Source: CBDDEH01 sp965226865 (lineage in GTDB: Bacteria; Chloroflexota; Dehalococcoidia; Lucifugimonadales; JAGWBF01). From it: DNA of 64,000 bases. A program made the position numbers and the translations under genes. Below are positions 51,326 to 60,202 of the stretch, piece by piece. Every line of letters begins with the position of its first letter. Position 1 is the first letter of the stretch. The DNA lies in contig CBDDEH010000004.1 in the NCBI GenBank assembly GCA_965226865.1, forward strand, positions 1,364,001 to 1,428,000. The letters are read 5' to 3'. Under the pieces are notes generated by a model that saw nothing but the letters and a program-made list of their open reading frames with translations, was not told the DNA's origin and ran no database searches.

Positions 51326-52621
51326 GTGCCAGAAGAAGCATGGGAAGTCCCGGGCAAGTACTCAGTTAGCCCTTACAACTACACTGAGGACGTAGTCTCG
51401 GAGTACGAGTTCAAAGAGCCAGTCCCCATCTACGACTTCACACTCGCCAAGCTGGACGTGCTTCAAGGTTCCCTTTCTCCCCACCACGTTTCCGTCGAAG
51501 ACAAGGTTGAGATCGCTGGCCTTCTGGACGAGATCGGTATCACCGGCATGGTATTTAACCCGACCCTTTTCAACGAGGGGCCGAGGTCCCAATCTCAGCA
51601 CGATACTTTTGATGCCATAGCTTCAGAGGGTTTTAAGTTCAAAGTTATCGCCATCATCAATTTTGGGGTCTGGTGGGACAGGGATTACAAAGAGGATGTG
51701 GACTGGCTAATCGACGCGGGCGCAGCTGAGATACACGTCCATGTACCGCCCTTCTGGCAGGCCGGTATCTTGCCCGGATGGAGCATAGATAGGCTGAAGA
51801 ACGGCCCTCTTCCCGTGGTGGACTATGTGAAAAGCCGGAGTGTCGAGTCTGGGATAACGGTGACCGATATTACCCGGGCCGATCTGGACAAGGTTATCCC
51901 AATGGCCAACCACTGGCTAGACAACGGCATAGATTCTCTGGTCGCAGCCGACAGCTATGGGACTCTGTCGCCACAGGCCGTGACCTGGTATTTCAGGAGA
52001 CTGCAACGTGAGATGGTCAGGCGGGTTCCCATCCTTTACCATTGCCACGACACCTTCGGAATGGCCACGGCCCAGATGATCTCCGCAGCCACCGTAGGTG
52101 TCGATCCGATGGTCACGGTTAACGGTATAGGGGACAGGGCGGGTACCGCCGATCTGGCCGAGGTGGTGGTTTCCCTCGAACTGCTATATGGCGCCAAAAC
52201 TGGTATCAAGTTCGAAAGACTGACCGAGCTATCGAATCTGGTCGAGCGGATTACTGGTATCGTCCAGCCGGTCCAGCGACCGATTTTGGGCGTCGGCTTA
52301 CACGTGCCACCGACTCCAAAGGTTTATCAAGATATATTCAAAGGGGCGACTTACCAGCAAGACCCCATCAAGCCCGCACTGGTGGGGCAGAAAACATGGC
52401 CCTTCTGGTGGGAAGGGATGCTGGTGCCGGCCACCGTTAAGGCCAAACTAGAGCAAATGGGCTTGCGCTATGAAGACCGTCATGTCGTCGAAATAGAACA
52501 GGCCGCGAGAGACAGGTTGAAGAGGATCGATCAATACCCAGCGTGGCTGCCCGACGAAGAGGTAGCGGAGATCTGCAAAGCGATAGCGGGCTCAATCAGG
52601 GGGTTAGCCGCAAGGGATTAA
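51326..52621 (+). CDS. DRE-TIM metallolyase-like enzyme (HMG-CoA lyase/homocitrate-synthase superfamily)
   Basis: 431 residues; GTG 51326 follows ACGAGGAGAACCTCA, shorter than the open frame that starts in the transposon end. TIM-barrel marks: PIYDFTLAKLDVLQGSLSP, ILYHCHDTFGMATAQMISAA (metal-binding His) and VTVNGIGDRAGTADLAEVVV. The usual first motif D-x-T-L-R-D-G is changed to DFTLAKLD, so the DRE arginine is missing and the chemistry may differ. It is likely an aldol-type C-C lyase or synthase. It converges by 26 bp with the FAD oxidase and lies in the catabolic cluster. Confidence 0.85.
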   Translation: MPEEAWEVPGKYSVSPYNYTEDVVSEYEFKEPVPIYDFTLAKLDVLQGSLSPHHVSVEDKVEIAGLLDEIGITGMVFNPTLFNEGPRSQSQHDTFDAIASEGFKFKVIAIINFGVWWDRDYKEDVDWLIDAGAAEIHVHVPPFWQAGILPGWSIDRLKNGPLPVVDYVKSRSVESGITVTDITRADLDKVIPMANHWLDNGIDSLVAADSYGTLSPQAVTWYFRRLQREMVRRVPILYHCHDTFGMATAQMISAATVGVDPMVTVNGIGDRAGTADLAEVVVSLELLYGAKTGIKFERLTELSNLVERITGIVQPVQRPILGVGLHVPPTPKVYQDIFKGATYQQDPIKPALVGQKTWPFWWEGMLVPATVKAKLEQMGLRYEDRHVVEIEQAARDRLKRIDQYPAWLPDEEVAEICKAIAGSIRGLAARD

Positions 52622-53996
52622 GGACGTTATTGGGGTCCATCGCCTTCTTGACGGCCTGGAGTACGTTCCAGTGCTCCGGACCATGGGACCGCATAAACCA
52701 CTCTCGATGTCCGGGGAACAGCCCCTGCTCTCCAGTAGTTGCGCCGCTGGCCAGCTTATACTCAAGTATCTCTTCACGTATTTCCATTGCTATCTGCCTT
52801 AGCCTGTCATAGCCCAGCCCAGCCGGGGCCGCGAAGAAGGGGTGGAAATTGCCTCCCCCGATGTGACCCACGATGTACCCAATCAGGCCAGGGTATCTCC
52901 CCTCGATTCGTTCCTGAATCCGGCGAATATCCTCCAAGGCTCCGGGAAGGATGTCCAAGGGACAGTCCATCACCTCGCCTATCAGCAGCAGCAAGCCCTT
53001 CGGTATCAGCTTGCTAATCGTCGACTCCCGGAAATCCAGCAACCGCTGCCACTCTTCGGCGTCCGGTTTGTGAGCTTCTGCGGCGGCGGCGTCTTCCAGT
53101 ACTTTTATGATCTCGTCGAGCTTCCGTCCAGCTTCGCCGGGCGCATCACCGTCGGCCTCCAAAAGCACCAGCCCCTGGGGCCTGGAACCATCGAACTCCA
53201 TCAGGTCCAGGAATTTCTTGTCCATCAGCTCCATGCGCAATGGATAAGGTGCGCGGCTCGTGTAAATTGCCTTGACCCCTTCACCCACCGCTTTCAGCGA
53301 AGGAAACCGCACCACGGCCCCCGCCACCTCTCGGGGTGCGGGAACCAATCGAAGGCGTATCTGCGTTATCACCCCGAAGAGGCACTGGGCACCAATCAGA
53401 AGCTGACCCAGGTCGAAACCGCAGCTCGCGCGAATACCTTTGTTACCTGTCTCGACAATCTCGCCGGTCGGTAGCACGGCCTGGAGCCCGATCACGTAAT
53501 CCCGTGGCTTCCCCCAGTTTGGGTCCACCGACCTACCGCTGGTATTGAGGGAAACTAGGGATCCAGCCCAGGTAACCGGCCCGATGAATTCAGGGAAAGC
53601 ATACCCGTGAGCAGCCAGCTCGTTGTTGAGCTCGATTTCGGTCACCGCTGGGCCGATCTCGACGTAGTTTCTCTCAAAATTGGGGTTGATCCCCTTCATC
53701 CGAGACAGGTCGAGACACAGGGCACCCGGCGGCTCGGGACGGATCACATCCGGGCTCAGGAACCCCATACCCTGTCGGACGCACACCGCCTCGCCCTGCT
53801 GGCTCGCCAGCGTCAATATCCGGGCTATCTGCTCGGCTGTCTCCACCTTGACTATTGTGAATGGGTCATGGTCGCCCATTTTCTGGGGCACATCCATCAT
53901 GCGATAGAAGGGTGTACGGATCACCGGGTCATAGCCCACAGTTCGAATAGAGTCGGGACCAAGGACTCCCTGAAGCTCGGCCGCCAACGGATGCAT
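52596..53996 (-). CDS. FAD-linked oxidase (GlcD/vanillyl-alcohol-oxidase type)
   Basis: 466 residues behind GGGAGGTGACCGT. The N-terminal PCMH-type FAD domain (about 40-225) has EIGPAVTEIELNNELAAHGY, FPEFIGPVTWAGSLVSLN and DYVIGLQAVLPTGEIVETGN. The C-terminal FAD-oxidase domain ends with GHIGGGNFHPFF and TTGEQGLFPGHREWF, followed by MDPNNVLNPLRL. It oxidises a hydroxy acid or phenolic alcohol; the substrate is unknown. SAR202-type genomes are known for many such flavoenzymes (family knowledge). Confidence 0.92.
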   Translation of the reverse strand: MHPLAAELQGVLGPDSIRTVGYDPVIRTPFYRMMDVPQKMGDHDPFTIVKVETAEQIARILTLASQQGEAVCVRQGMGFLSPDVIRPEPPGALCLDLSRMKGINPNFERNYVEIGPAVTEIELNNELAAHGYAFPEFIGPVTWAGSLVSLNTSGRSVDPNWGKPRDYVIGLQAVLPTGEIVETGNKGIRASCGFDLGQLLIGAQCLFGVITQIRLRLVPAPREVAGAVVRFPSLKAVGEGVKAIYTSRAPYPLRMELMDKKFLDLMEFDGSRPQGLVLLEADGDAPGEAGRKLDEIIKVLEDAAAAEAHKPDAEEWQRLLDFRESTISKLIPKGLLLLIGEVMDCPLDILPGALEDIRRIQERIEGRYPGLIGYIVGHIGGGNFHPFFAAPAGLGYDRLRQIAMEIREEILEYKLASGATTGEQGLFPGHREWFMRSHGPEHWNVLQAVKKAMDPNNVLNPLRLTP

Positions 53997-54030
53997 ACGG
54001 TCACCTCCCGGCCTTCACGGCTAGAAAAGT

Positions 54031-54064
54031 ATGGCGCCACGCACTGCCGAGTGCGTGGCGCCAT
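54031..54064 (-). terminator. Terminator of the substrate-binding protein gene
   Basis: Perfect 15-bp stem ATGGCGCCACGCACT and its complement, loop of 4. On the minus strand it is followed by ACTTTT. It lies between the lipoprotein gene and the FAD oxidase start. Confidence 0.85.
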
Positions 54065-54088
54065 AGATTGCCCTAGATCGCACCAGGA

Positions 54089-55882
54089 CTAGTTTCGAAC
54101 GATTTTTACGTTCTCCAGTTGTCTCGGTGGGTTTGTCCCGGAAAATCGGTATTCGGCAACAACCTTGGGATTGATTACTATTGGGACCGTCAGCCAGAAC
54201 AACGGTACCACAGCGAACTGGTCGTAGAGTCGGTCGCCGATGTCAGTCAGCAAGCGGTCGCGCTCAGAGAGATCGCCCTCCTGCTGTAGCTCAGCCCACT
54301 TGCCCTCGATGAATTCATCCTCATAGAAGTGGGTCGGCCCGCCGGCTGTGAAGGTTATAGAGACGAAGAGGGGTTCTTCAAAGCGCTGGCTTGCGTCAAG
54401 CCACGCTACGCCGTGGAGAGACGGCCCGTCGGCGCCAAATAGCAGCCCTAGAATTGTCTCGAACTCGGTATCCTCAAGGGGTACCGGGGCACCGATCTCG
54501 TTCCACATGCTGTTGACAGCTTCGGAGACGTCTTGGGCCTCGGGGAATCCAGGCCTTGGCGTCACGATGTGGCGGGTCTTGCTCCAGTCCAGAGGAGCAC
54601 CGCGCTCGGCTTCGGCCTCTGCCAGAAGCGCCCGTGCTGCGGCAGGATCGTAACCGTATTTGTCGTCGAACTCGGTTTCCCATCTTGGGTTCCAGCCTGT
54701 TATGGTGGGGTGCCTCCACAGGTTGTGCAGCGGCTGACCCCTTCCCCCGAGTATCGTGTCGTTGATAGCGTCGCGGTCGACAGCCTTGTTCATCGCCTGT
54801 CGTACCTTGAGATTGACGAAAGGCACATCGGGATCGACCGGTGCAACCTGGGGCAGGTAGTTACCGCCCAGGGTCAGGTAGACTGGCGACGTGACGCCCG
54901 CCGATTCGACGACCCTCATCCCTCCCGAATCCACCGCAGTGTTTCGGAGGTCTCCGGGTAGGTTACCGATGTGGGCTTCGTCTACCAGCAACATGGCCAG
55001 TCGGGTGGCCGGCTCTTGCACGAACAGTATCTGGATCTCATCGAAGTCTGGGTCCACACGATAGTGTTGCCATGGGACCCGCTCCAGAAGCAGGTCGGTA
55101 CCAAGATTCCTTTCAACGTACTGGAAGGGGCCTGTACCGACCATCATCGCGTCGACTCCCGCCTGTCCCTCGGCGTCGAAGTAGGCCTTGCTCATAATAG
55201 CTCCCCAGAACCACTGGGTGATCCCTTGGGAAGCGAAGAGGGTGGGGTTGATACCGGGAGTTTGGAAGCTAAGGGTATGGTCGTCGGAAATCACCATGGT
55301 GTCCAGATAGCTCTGGACACTCTCTTTTTCACCAACTGCCGTGTCCTCTCGAACATACCGTTCGAAGCTATGCTGCACGTCAGCCGCGGTGAAATCGCCC
55401 CAATCGAAGTGGAACGGGACGCCTTGCCGCAGGTTGAACGTCCAGGTCAGACCATCGGCACCGAGACTCCAGCTTTCCGCTAGGGTGGGCTGGTAGACCA
55501 GGTCGGCGTCTTCTATGGAAAGGGCTTCGATTACCGGAGAGGTTTGAGGAGCGACGTTGGACGGGTTAGCGGCGAGAGGATCGTTAACCTCGCGCTCTCC
55601 CTCGAAAGCCACTATCAGGCGGTTCGTCGCGGGAGCCGGTGGTGCGGTAGTAACCATCGAAAGAGGAGTCGGTGTAACGATTCTTGTTACTTCCACCTCT
55701 TTGGTCGCTTCTACCACCTTTGTGACTTCTACCTCTTTCGTCACCTCAACCGTCTCCGTAATGATGACTGGGGTCGACGTGGGGCCAGGGGTCGCGGTAT
55801 CGTCACCTCCGCAGGCTATCGCCACCACTAAGATGGCCATCATGCCTGCGGCGAGTCCGAATAGGGTCCTTGGTTGGATCAT
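54089..55882 (-). CDS. ABC transporter substrate-binding lipoprotein (SBP_bac_5)
   Basis: 597 residues. Lipoprotein signal LVVAIACG (Cys about 24). The stalk carries a Val/Glu/Thr repeat (ETVEVTKEVEVTKVVEATKE) and PTP. The family-5 domain follows: TWTFNLRQGVPFHF, RYVREDTAVGEK, ATRLAMLLVDEAHIGNLPGD and KVRQAMNKAVDRDAINDTIL. It resembles the protein at 16000 but lacks its Ala-rich helical insert. Expected to bind a peptide-like or carboxylate solute for uptake; permease genes are not adjacent. It sits directly downstream of the D-aminoacylase gene on the same strand, so the ligand may be an N-acyl amino acid (inference). Confidence 0.92.
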   Translation of the reverse strand: MIQPRTLFGLAAGMMAILVVAIACGGDDTATPGPTSTPVIITETVEVTKEVEVTKVVEATKEVEVTRIVTPTPLSMVTTAPPAPATNRLIVAFEGEREVNDPLAANPSNVAPQTSPVIEALSIEDADLVYQPTLAESWSLGADGLTWTFNLRQGVPFHFDWGDFTAADVQHSFERYVREDTAVGEKESVQSYLDTMVISDDHTLSFQTPGINPTLFASQGITQWFWGAIMSKAYFDAEGQAGVDAMMVGTGPFQYVERNLGTDLLLERVPWQHYRVDPDFDEIQILFVQEPATRLAMLLVDEAHIGNLPGDLRNTAVDSGGMRVVESAGVTSPVYLTLGGNYLPQVAPVDPDVPFVNLKVRQAMNKAVDRDAINDTILGGRGQPLHNLWRHPTITGWNPRWETEFDDKYGYDPAAARALLAEAEAERGAPLDWSKTRHIVTPRPGFPEAQDVSEAVNSMWNEIGAPVPLEDTEFETILGLLFGADGPSLHGVAWLDASQRFEEPLFVSITFTAGGPTHFYEDEFIEGKWAELQQEGDLSERDRLLTDIGDRLYDQFAVVPLFWLTVPIVINPKVVAEYRFSGTNPPRQLENVKIVRN

Positions 55883-55916
55883 GACCTGTTACCTCCGAAA
55901 TTTTTGTCTAGAGGGT

Positions 55917-57644
55917 CTAGCCTCTCCCGTGTCGCAGGAACCTGCCGGATGTAGCTCCCGTGGGTTTTGAATCTTCAAGGGTTATTTCGCCATTGACTAT
56001 TGTCCACCTGTATCCTTCGGACCGCTGTACTCGCCGCCACTCACCACCTGGTTGATCTGCGACGACCTCTGAAGGCAGCACCTTCAGGTTTTCCATGTCG
56101 TACACGACGATGTCAGCCGGTACGCCCTCGCGGAGATAGCCGCGGTCCTTGAATCCACCGAAATGGGCGGGAACATAGCTTAGCTTGTAGTGGGCGTCCT
56201 CCAGGCTGACGACGCCCTCGTCCCGCACAAGCCAGGTCAGTAACTGGGTTGGGAAGCTCCCACCTGTGGAAAACTTGACATGGGCGCCACCGTCGGACAC
56301 TCCGGGAACCACATGTGGCGAATTCAGCACCTCCACGATGTACTTGGGATTTTGGCGGGTTTCCAGCTCCGCCATAAACAATGTCTTGAGATTTTCGGCG
56401 ACGACAATATCAAGCAGCGCATCGGCGATGTGCTTGCCCTCCATCTCCGCGATTACGGGCATCGCCAGGCTTTCATATTTCTTGAACGCCTCGGTCTCCG
56501 CTTCCGCCAGGATTAGTCCTCCTAGCGACTTTTGAATGGTAAGTGTGGGCCGGATACCGGCGTCATATTCTTCCTTAAGCCTCCGGCGAATCTCGGGGTC
56601 TTGAAACCTTCTCATTCGCTCGTCGGCATCGCCCATGCAGGCGTCCCTCCAGGCTGGAGCGTCGTCGAACAGGTTCCAGTCCTCGAAGGTCAAGAACAGA
56701 TCGTCGACCCGCGTGACGCCCTGAGCATACAGGTGGAGTCCCTTCTTGCTGCACTCATCGAGCCACCGGAGCCTGAACCTGTGATTCTCAGGAAAATCTG
56801 CATTGGGTATGACAGTCTGATATAGAATAGGCCGCTTAGATATGGCAGCCAGCTTCTCATAGAAAAGCTTGACGTGCTCCTCCATTGGGCGTCCTTCTTC
56901 GCCAGACTCCTCGTAAGCTATCTCAATCAATCCTTCGTCCCGGTCAGCCAGCACTTTGGCTATCGTGAAGATCTCATGGTCGGTCATCAGGTCGGTGACC
57001 ATGGGAGTAGCGTCATAGTCGCGCTGCACTGAGGTCTCACCCAGCACCTGGGTCGACCAGCCGCAGGCACCCAGGTCCATTCCCTCGTCCACCTGTTGGG
57101 CTATCTTCTTCAATTCCTCTTCGTTAGGCCGTCTGCTCTTGGCAACGTCCCACCCCATCACCCATGTGTACAGAGGAGTTAGGGGTACGTAACTGACCAA
57201 GTTCACGCCCTTGGGCGTACGGTCCAGGCTGTCAAAAAACTCGCCAAGGGTCGTCCAATCCCAGGGCATGCCTTCCTTCATGGCTCCGAGGGGGATGGCT
57301 TCATTGCGGGTAAGAGTCAACATGGCCCGTTCCTGGTTCTTCGGCTCGCAGGGAGCGAACCCGAATCCACAGTTCCCGATGGCTACCGACGTCACGCCGT
57401 GCCAGCCCGAGAGAGTGCAGTAGGGGTCCCAGAAAATCTGGGCGTCGTAATGGGTATGAAGATCGACGAATCCGGGAGCTACAATCAATCCGGAAGCGTC
57501 CAATTCCTTTTTAGCCGAGCTGGTTTTCAAGCCACCTATCTGGGCTATCTTGCCATCCTTGATAGCCAGGTCGCTTGTGTAGCGGGGAGTACGCGTCCCG
57601 TCAACAATCGTTCCTCCCCTTATGATAGTGTCGAATTCCGCCAT
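55917..57644 (-). CDS. N-acyl-D-amino-acid deacylase-like amidohydrolase
   Basis: 575 residues, start after GAGGGACCTC. FDTIIRGGTIVDGTRTPRYT, VAPGFVDLHTHYDAQIFWDP (metal-binding HxH) and GVTSVAIGNCGFGFAPCEP open the Amidohydrolase-3 barrel. SPHVVPGVSDGGAHVKFSTG carries the catalytic Asp; GVPADIVVYDMENLKVLPSE is the C-terminal beta domain. This is the D-aminoacylase/dihydroorotase-like group, hydrolysing N-acyl amides. It shares an operon direction with the downstream substrate-binding lipoprotein, which supports scavenging of an amide. Confidence 0.9.
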   Translation of the reverse strand: MAEFDTIIRGGTIVDGTRTPRYTSDLAIKDGKIAQIGGLKTSSAKKELDASGLIVAPGFVDLHTHYDAQIFWDPYCTLSGWHGVTSVAIGNCGFGFAPCEPKNQERAMLTLTRNEAIPLGAMKEGMPWDWTTLGEFFDSLDRTPKGVNLVSYVPLTPLYTWVMGWDVAKSRRPNEEELKKIAQQVDEGMDLGACGWSTQVLGETSVQRDYDATPMVTDLMTDHEIFTIAKVLADRDEGLIEIAYEESGEEGRPMEEHVKLFYEKLAAISKRPILYQTVIPNADFPENHRFRLRWLDECSKKGLHLYAQGVTRVDDLFLTFEDWNLFDDAPAWRDACMGDADERMRRFQDPEIRRRLKEEYDAGIRPTLTIQKSLGGLILAEAETEAFKKYESLAMPVIAEMEGKHIADALLDIVVAENLKTLFMAELETRQNPKYIVEVLNSPHVVPGVSDGGAHVKFSTGGSFPTQLLTWLVRDEGVVSLEDAHYKLSYVPAHFGGFKDRGYLREGVPADIVVYDMENLKVLPSEVVADQPGGEWRRVQRSEGYRWTIVNGEITLEDSKPTGATSGRFLRHGRG

Positions 57645-57843
57645 GAGGTCCCTCCGTTTGGGCTGGGAAAGAAATGCGGTAGCTATAAAAAGCCGATTGT
57701 GAATTTATCATTCCAGCCCCTTTAATGTCAATCGACCAGGCCAACCCACCCAAGCCCATTATAAGGTCTGTGATTGACAGGATTATTGGCTCATTCTAAA
57801 ATCCATCTTCAGCGTCCTCCCACAAAGACCCTGGAAAATATCA

Positions 57844-58977
57844 ATGCCCGACTACAAGATAATTTCATCTGATACTCACAGTTTCGAACCATATGACCTG
57901 TGGACCCAGCGGATAGAGCCCAGGTTCAAGGAGAGAGCCCCCCAGGTGGCTGACATCGATGGCCGGAAATGGTGGGTTTGCGATGGATTGAAGACCCTGG
58001 CCGCACCGTCGAGCGGGGCTCAATTGGGTGTAAGGTTCGAGAACCCGGAGGCGCTCACCATCGATGTAAATATGGAAGAGGGCAGGCCGGGGGGTTATAT
58101 CCCAGAAGAAAACCTCAAGGATATGGATGCCGATGGCATAGACGTGAACGTCATCTACCCCGGCGTAACCTTATCCCTCTGGATCCTCCCGGATAGCGAG
58201 CTGCTGTCGGCAATCTTCCGGGTTTACAACGACTGGCTCGCGGAGTTCTGCAGTGCTAATCCCAAAAGGCTAAAGGGTATAGCGGCTCTCAACACCGACG
58301 ATGTCCAGGACGCTGTCGCCGAGTTGGAGCGCAGCGCCAAGATGGGGCTCATCGGAGGTATGATCTCCGTTTACCCTCCTGAGGACAGACCCTACGACTC
58401 ACATGAGTACGATCCATTGTGGGCCGCCGCCCAGGATTTACAGATGCCCCTGTCTCTCCACCTGGCTACCAACCGACCCGGTCCTGGAGCCGATCTTGGC
58501 AACATCGAGGACGTCAAGCCAACGTTTGTCTGTAATATGGACTATTGGGTTCGCTGCTCCCTGTCCGACATCATCTACAGCGGCGTGTTGGAGCGATTTC
58601 CGAAACTCCAGATGGGCTCTGTGGAGCATGAACTGTCGTGGATTCCCCATTTCCTGGACCGGCTGGACTTCACCATTACCCAGCGTCCCAAAGACATTTA
58701 CACCAAGGGTTATCTGGACTGGATGAAAAACGACATGCTGCCGAGCGACTACTTCCACCGGAACGTCTTCTGTGGTTTCCAAGAAGATGGCCTGGGCATC
58801 AGAGACAGGCATATCATCGGAGTCGACAACCTACAGTGGGGTTCCGACTATCCCCATCCCGAGTCCACCTTTCCGAGGAGCCGCGATATCTTGGAAGAGA
58901 TCCTGGCCCCTTGCACGGAGGAGGAAAAGGCCAAGATAGCCGGTGGGAACGCGGCTAGGATATACAACATCAACTAA
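57844..58977 (+). CDS. Amidohydrolase-2 family hydrolase/decarboxylase
   Basis: 377 residues, intact relative of the broken gene at 14547. DYKIISSDTHSFEPYDLWTQ, MDADGIDVNVIYPG, LQMPLSLHLATNRPG (His ligand), GSVEHELSWIPHFLDRLD and NLQWGSDYPHPESTFPRSR (Asp ligand) mark the TIM-barrel metal site of the Amidohydrolase-2 (ACMSD-related) family. Upstream Shine-Dalgarno is weak. It is followed 74 bp later by the PEP-mutase-like gene on the same strand, probably one transcript. The substrate is likely a carboxylated aromatic or enol; not determined. Confidence 0.9.
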   Translation: MPDYKIISSDTHSFEPYDLWTQRIEPRFKERAPQVADIDGRKWWVCDGLKTLAAPSSGAQLGVRFENPEALTIDVNMEEGRPGGYIPEENLKDMDADGIDVNVIYPGVTLSLWILPDSELLSAIFRVYNDWLAEFCSANPKRLKGIAALNTDDVQDAVAELERSAKMGLIGGMISVYPPEDRPYDSHEYDPLWAAAQDLQMPLSLHLATNRPGPGADLGNIEDVKPTFVCNMDYWVRCSLSDIIYSGVLERFPKLQMGSVEHELSWIPHFLDRLDFTITQRPKDIYTKGYLDWMKNDMLPSDYFHRNVFCGFQEDGLGIRDRHIIGVDNLQWGSDYPHPESTFPRSRDILEEILAPCTEEEKAKIAGGNAARIYNIN

Positions 58978-59051
58978 GCCATTTAGAGTACGAGGCTTGA
59001 ATCACATGCCTCGTACTTCAGCGAGCTATATATATTGAGAGGAGACTTCAC

Positions 59052-60029
59052 GTGCCAGACAAGAAACGCATGACCACTAGACTCAAGGATCTGTTCGAGA
59101 GCCCGGAGACCTTCGTATTGCCGGGCGGGACCTCACCGCTACACGCGAGGATCGTGGAGAAGGTGGGTTACAAGGCTTTCTATATGTCCGGAGCGGCCAC
59201 CTCTGCATTCTTGATCGGGTATCCAGATGTCGGCGTGATAACCATGCGGGAGATGGTGGATAACGTCCGCCGCATTGTTATGGCCGTTAATATCCCCGTT
59301 TTCAGTGACTCTGACAATGGCTATGGCAACGCAGTCCAAGTCTACCGCTCCGTCAGGGAGTACATCCAGGCCGGAGTGGCTGGCATCCACATCGAAGACC
59401 AGGAGGCCCCCAAGAAGTCGGGCAGCATGGCGGGACGCCGCTGCATCTCCGTCGAGGAGATGGTTGGCAAGCTCAGAGCCGCCATGGACGCCAAGAAGGA
59501 GATGGACCCCGACTTCGTCATCGTGGCCAGGTGCGACTTCAGGGGCGCCGAGGGCGGCAGCTTCGAAGGAGCAATGCAGAGACTGGAGACATACAAGCGA
59601 GAGGCCGGAGTGGACGTGCTCTTCCCCGAGGGGCTGGCCTCCTGGGACGAGATCAAGGAAGCTTGCAGGCGCCTGCCGGGACCGGTCCTCCCATTGATTC
59701 ACCAGTTCATCGACCCCCATCCGACGTTAGAACAACAGGCCGATGCCGGGTGTGCCGCCGCCTTCTATCCAGGCTTCATGATCCACCCCACCGTACAGTA
59801 TGGATGGGACTACGCCAACGATTTCATGGAGCGGGGCACCAAGGCCCAGGACGACTTCAGGGCCCAGGCGGCTAAGAGTAAGTGGGGCGCCACGAACTCC
59901 AACAAGATAAACGACCTGCCCAAGATACGCGAGATGGAAGAGAAGTACCTGCCCAAGGAGCTCCAGCGGGACTACGACAACACTATTGGCGTACGCCCCG
60001 ACCAGACGATCTCGCTGCCCAAAAAGTAG
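59052..60029 (+). CDS. Isocitrate lyase/PEP mutase-superfamily enzyme, copy 2
   Basis: 325 residues from GTG 59052 after GAGAGGAGACTTCAC. Same architecture and the same changed loop (KKSGS instead of K-x-C-G-H) as the copy at 44823; overall the two differ at many codons. Bases 59343-59566 are identical to 45114-45337 without a single mismatch, covering IEDQEAPKKSGS to AEGGSF. Residues after 200 diverge (HQFIDPHPTLEQQADAG). It probably works with the Amidohydrolase-2 immediately upstream. Confidence 0.9.
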   Translation: MPDKKRMTTRLKDLFESPETFVLPGGTSPLHARIVEKVGYKAFYMSGAATSAFLIGYPDVGVITMREMVDNVRRIVMAVNIPVFSDSDNGYGNAVQVYRSVREYIQAGVAGIHIEDQEAPKKSGSMAGRRCISVEEMVGKLRAAMDAKKEMDPDFVIVARCDFRGAEGGSFEGAMQRLETYKREAGVDVLFPEGLASWDEIKEACRRLPGPVLPLIHQFIDPHPTLEQQADAGCAAAFYPGFMIHPTVQYGWDYANDFMERGTKAQDDFRAQAAKSKWGATNSNKINDLPKIREMEEKYLPKELQRDYDNTIGVRPDQTISLPKK

Positions 60030-60037
60030 CCCCCGCG

Positions 60038-60146
60038 CCGCTCTTCCTGAGCCCGTCGAAGCATCATGCTGAGCCTTGTATCTTAAAATGGGAGCCCTTG
60101 CGTGGTAGGTACATCCGCTCTGCTTCGACGGGCTCACCACGAGCGG
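60038..60146. repeat. Pair of palindromic repeats in opposite orientation
   Basis: CCGCTCTTCCTGAGCCCGTC (60038 on) and CTTCGACGGGCTCACCACGA (60123 on) are reverse-complementary family members about 60 bp apart. Confidence 0.65.
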
Positions 60147-60202
60147 CACTATGCTGAGAGGCACCGAGGGGGAAAGGTCGACCTAGCTACCACTGTGTTA
60201 TC

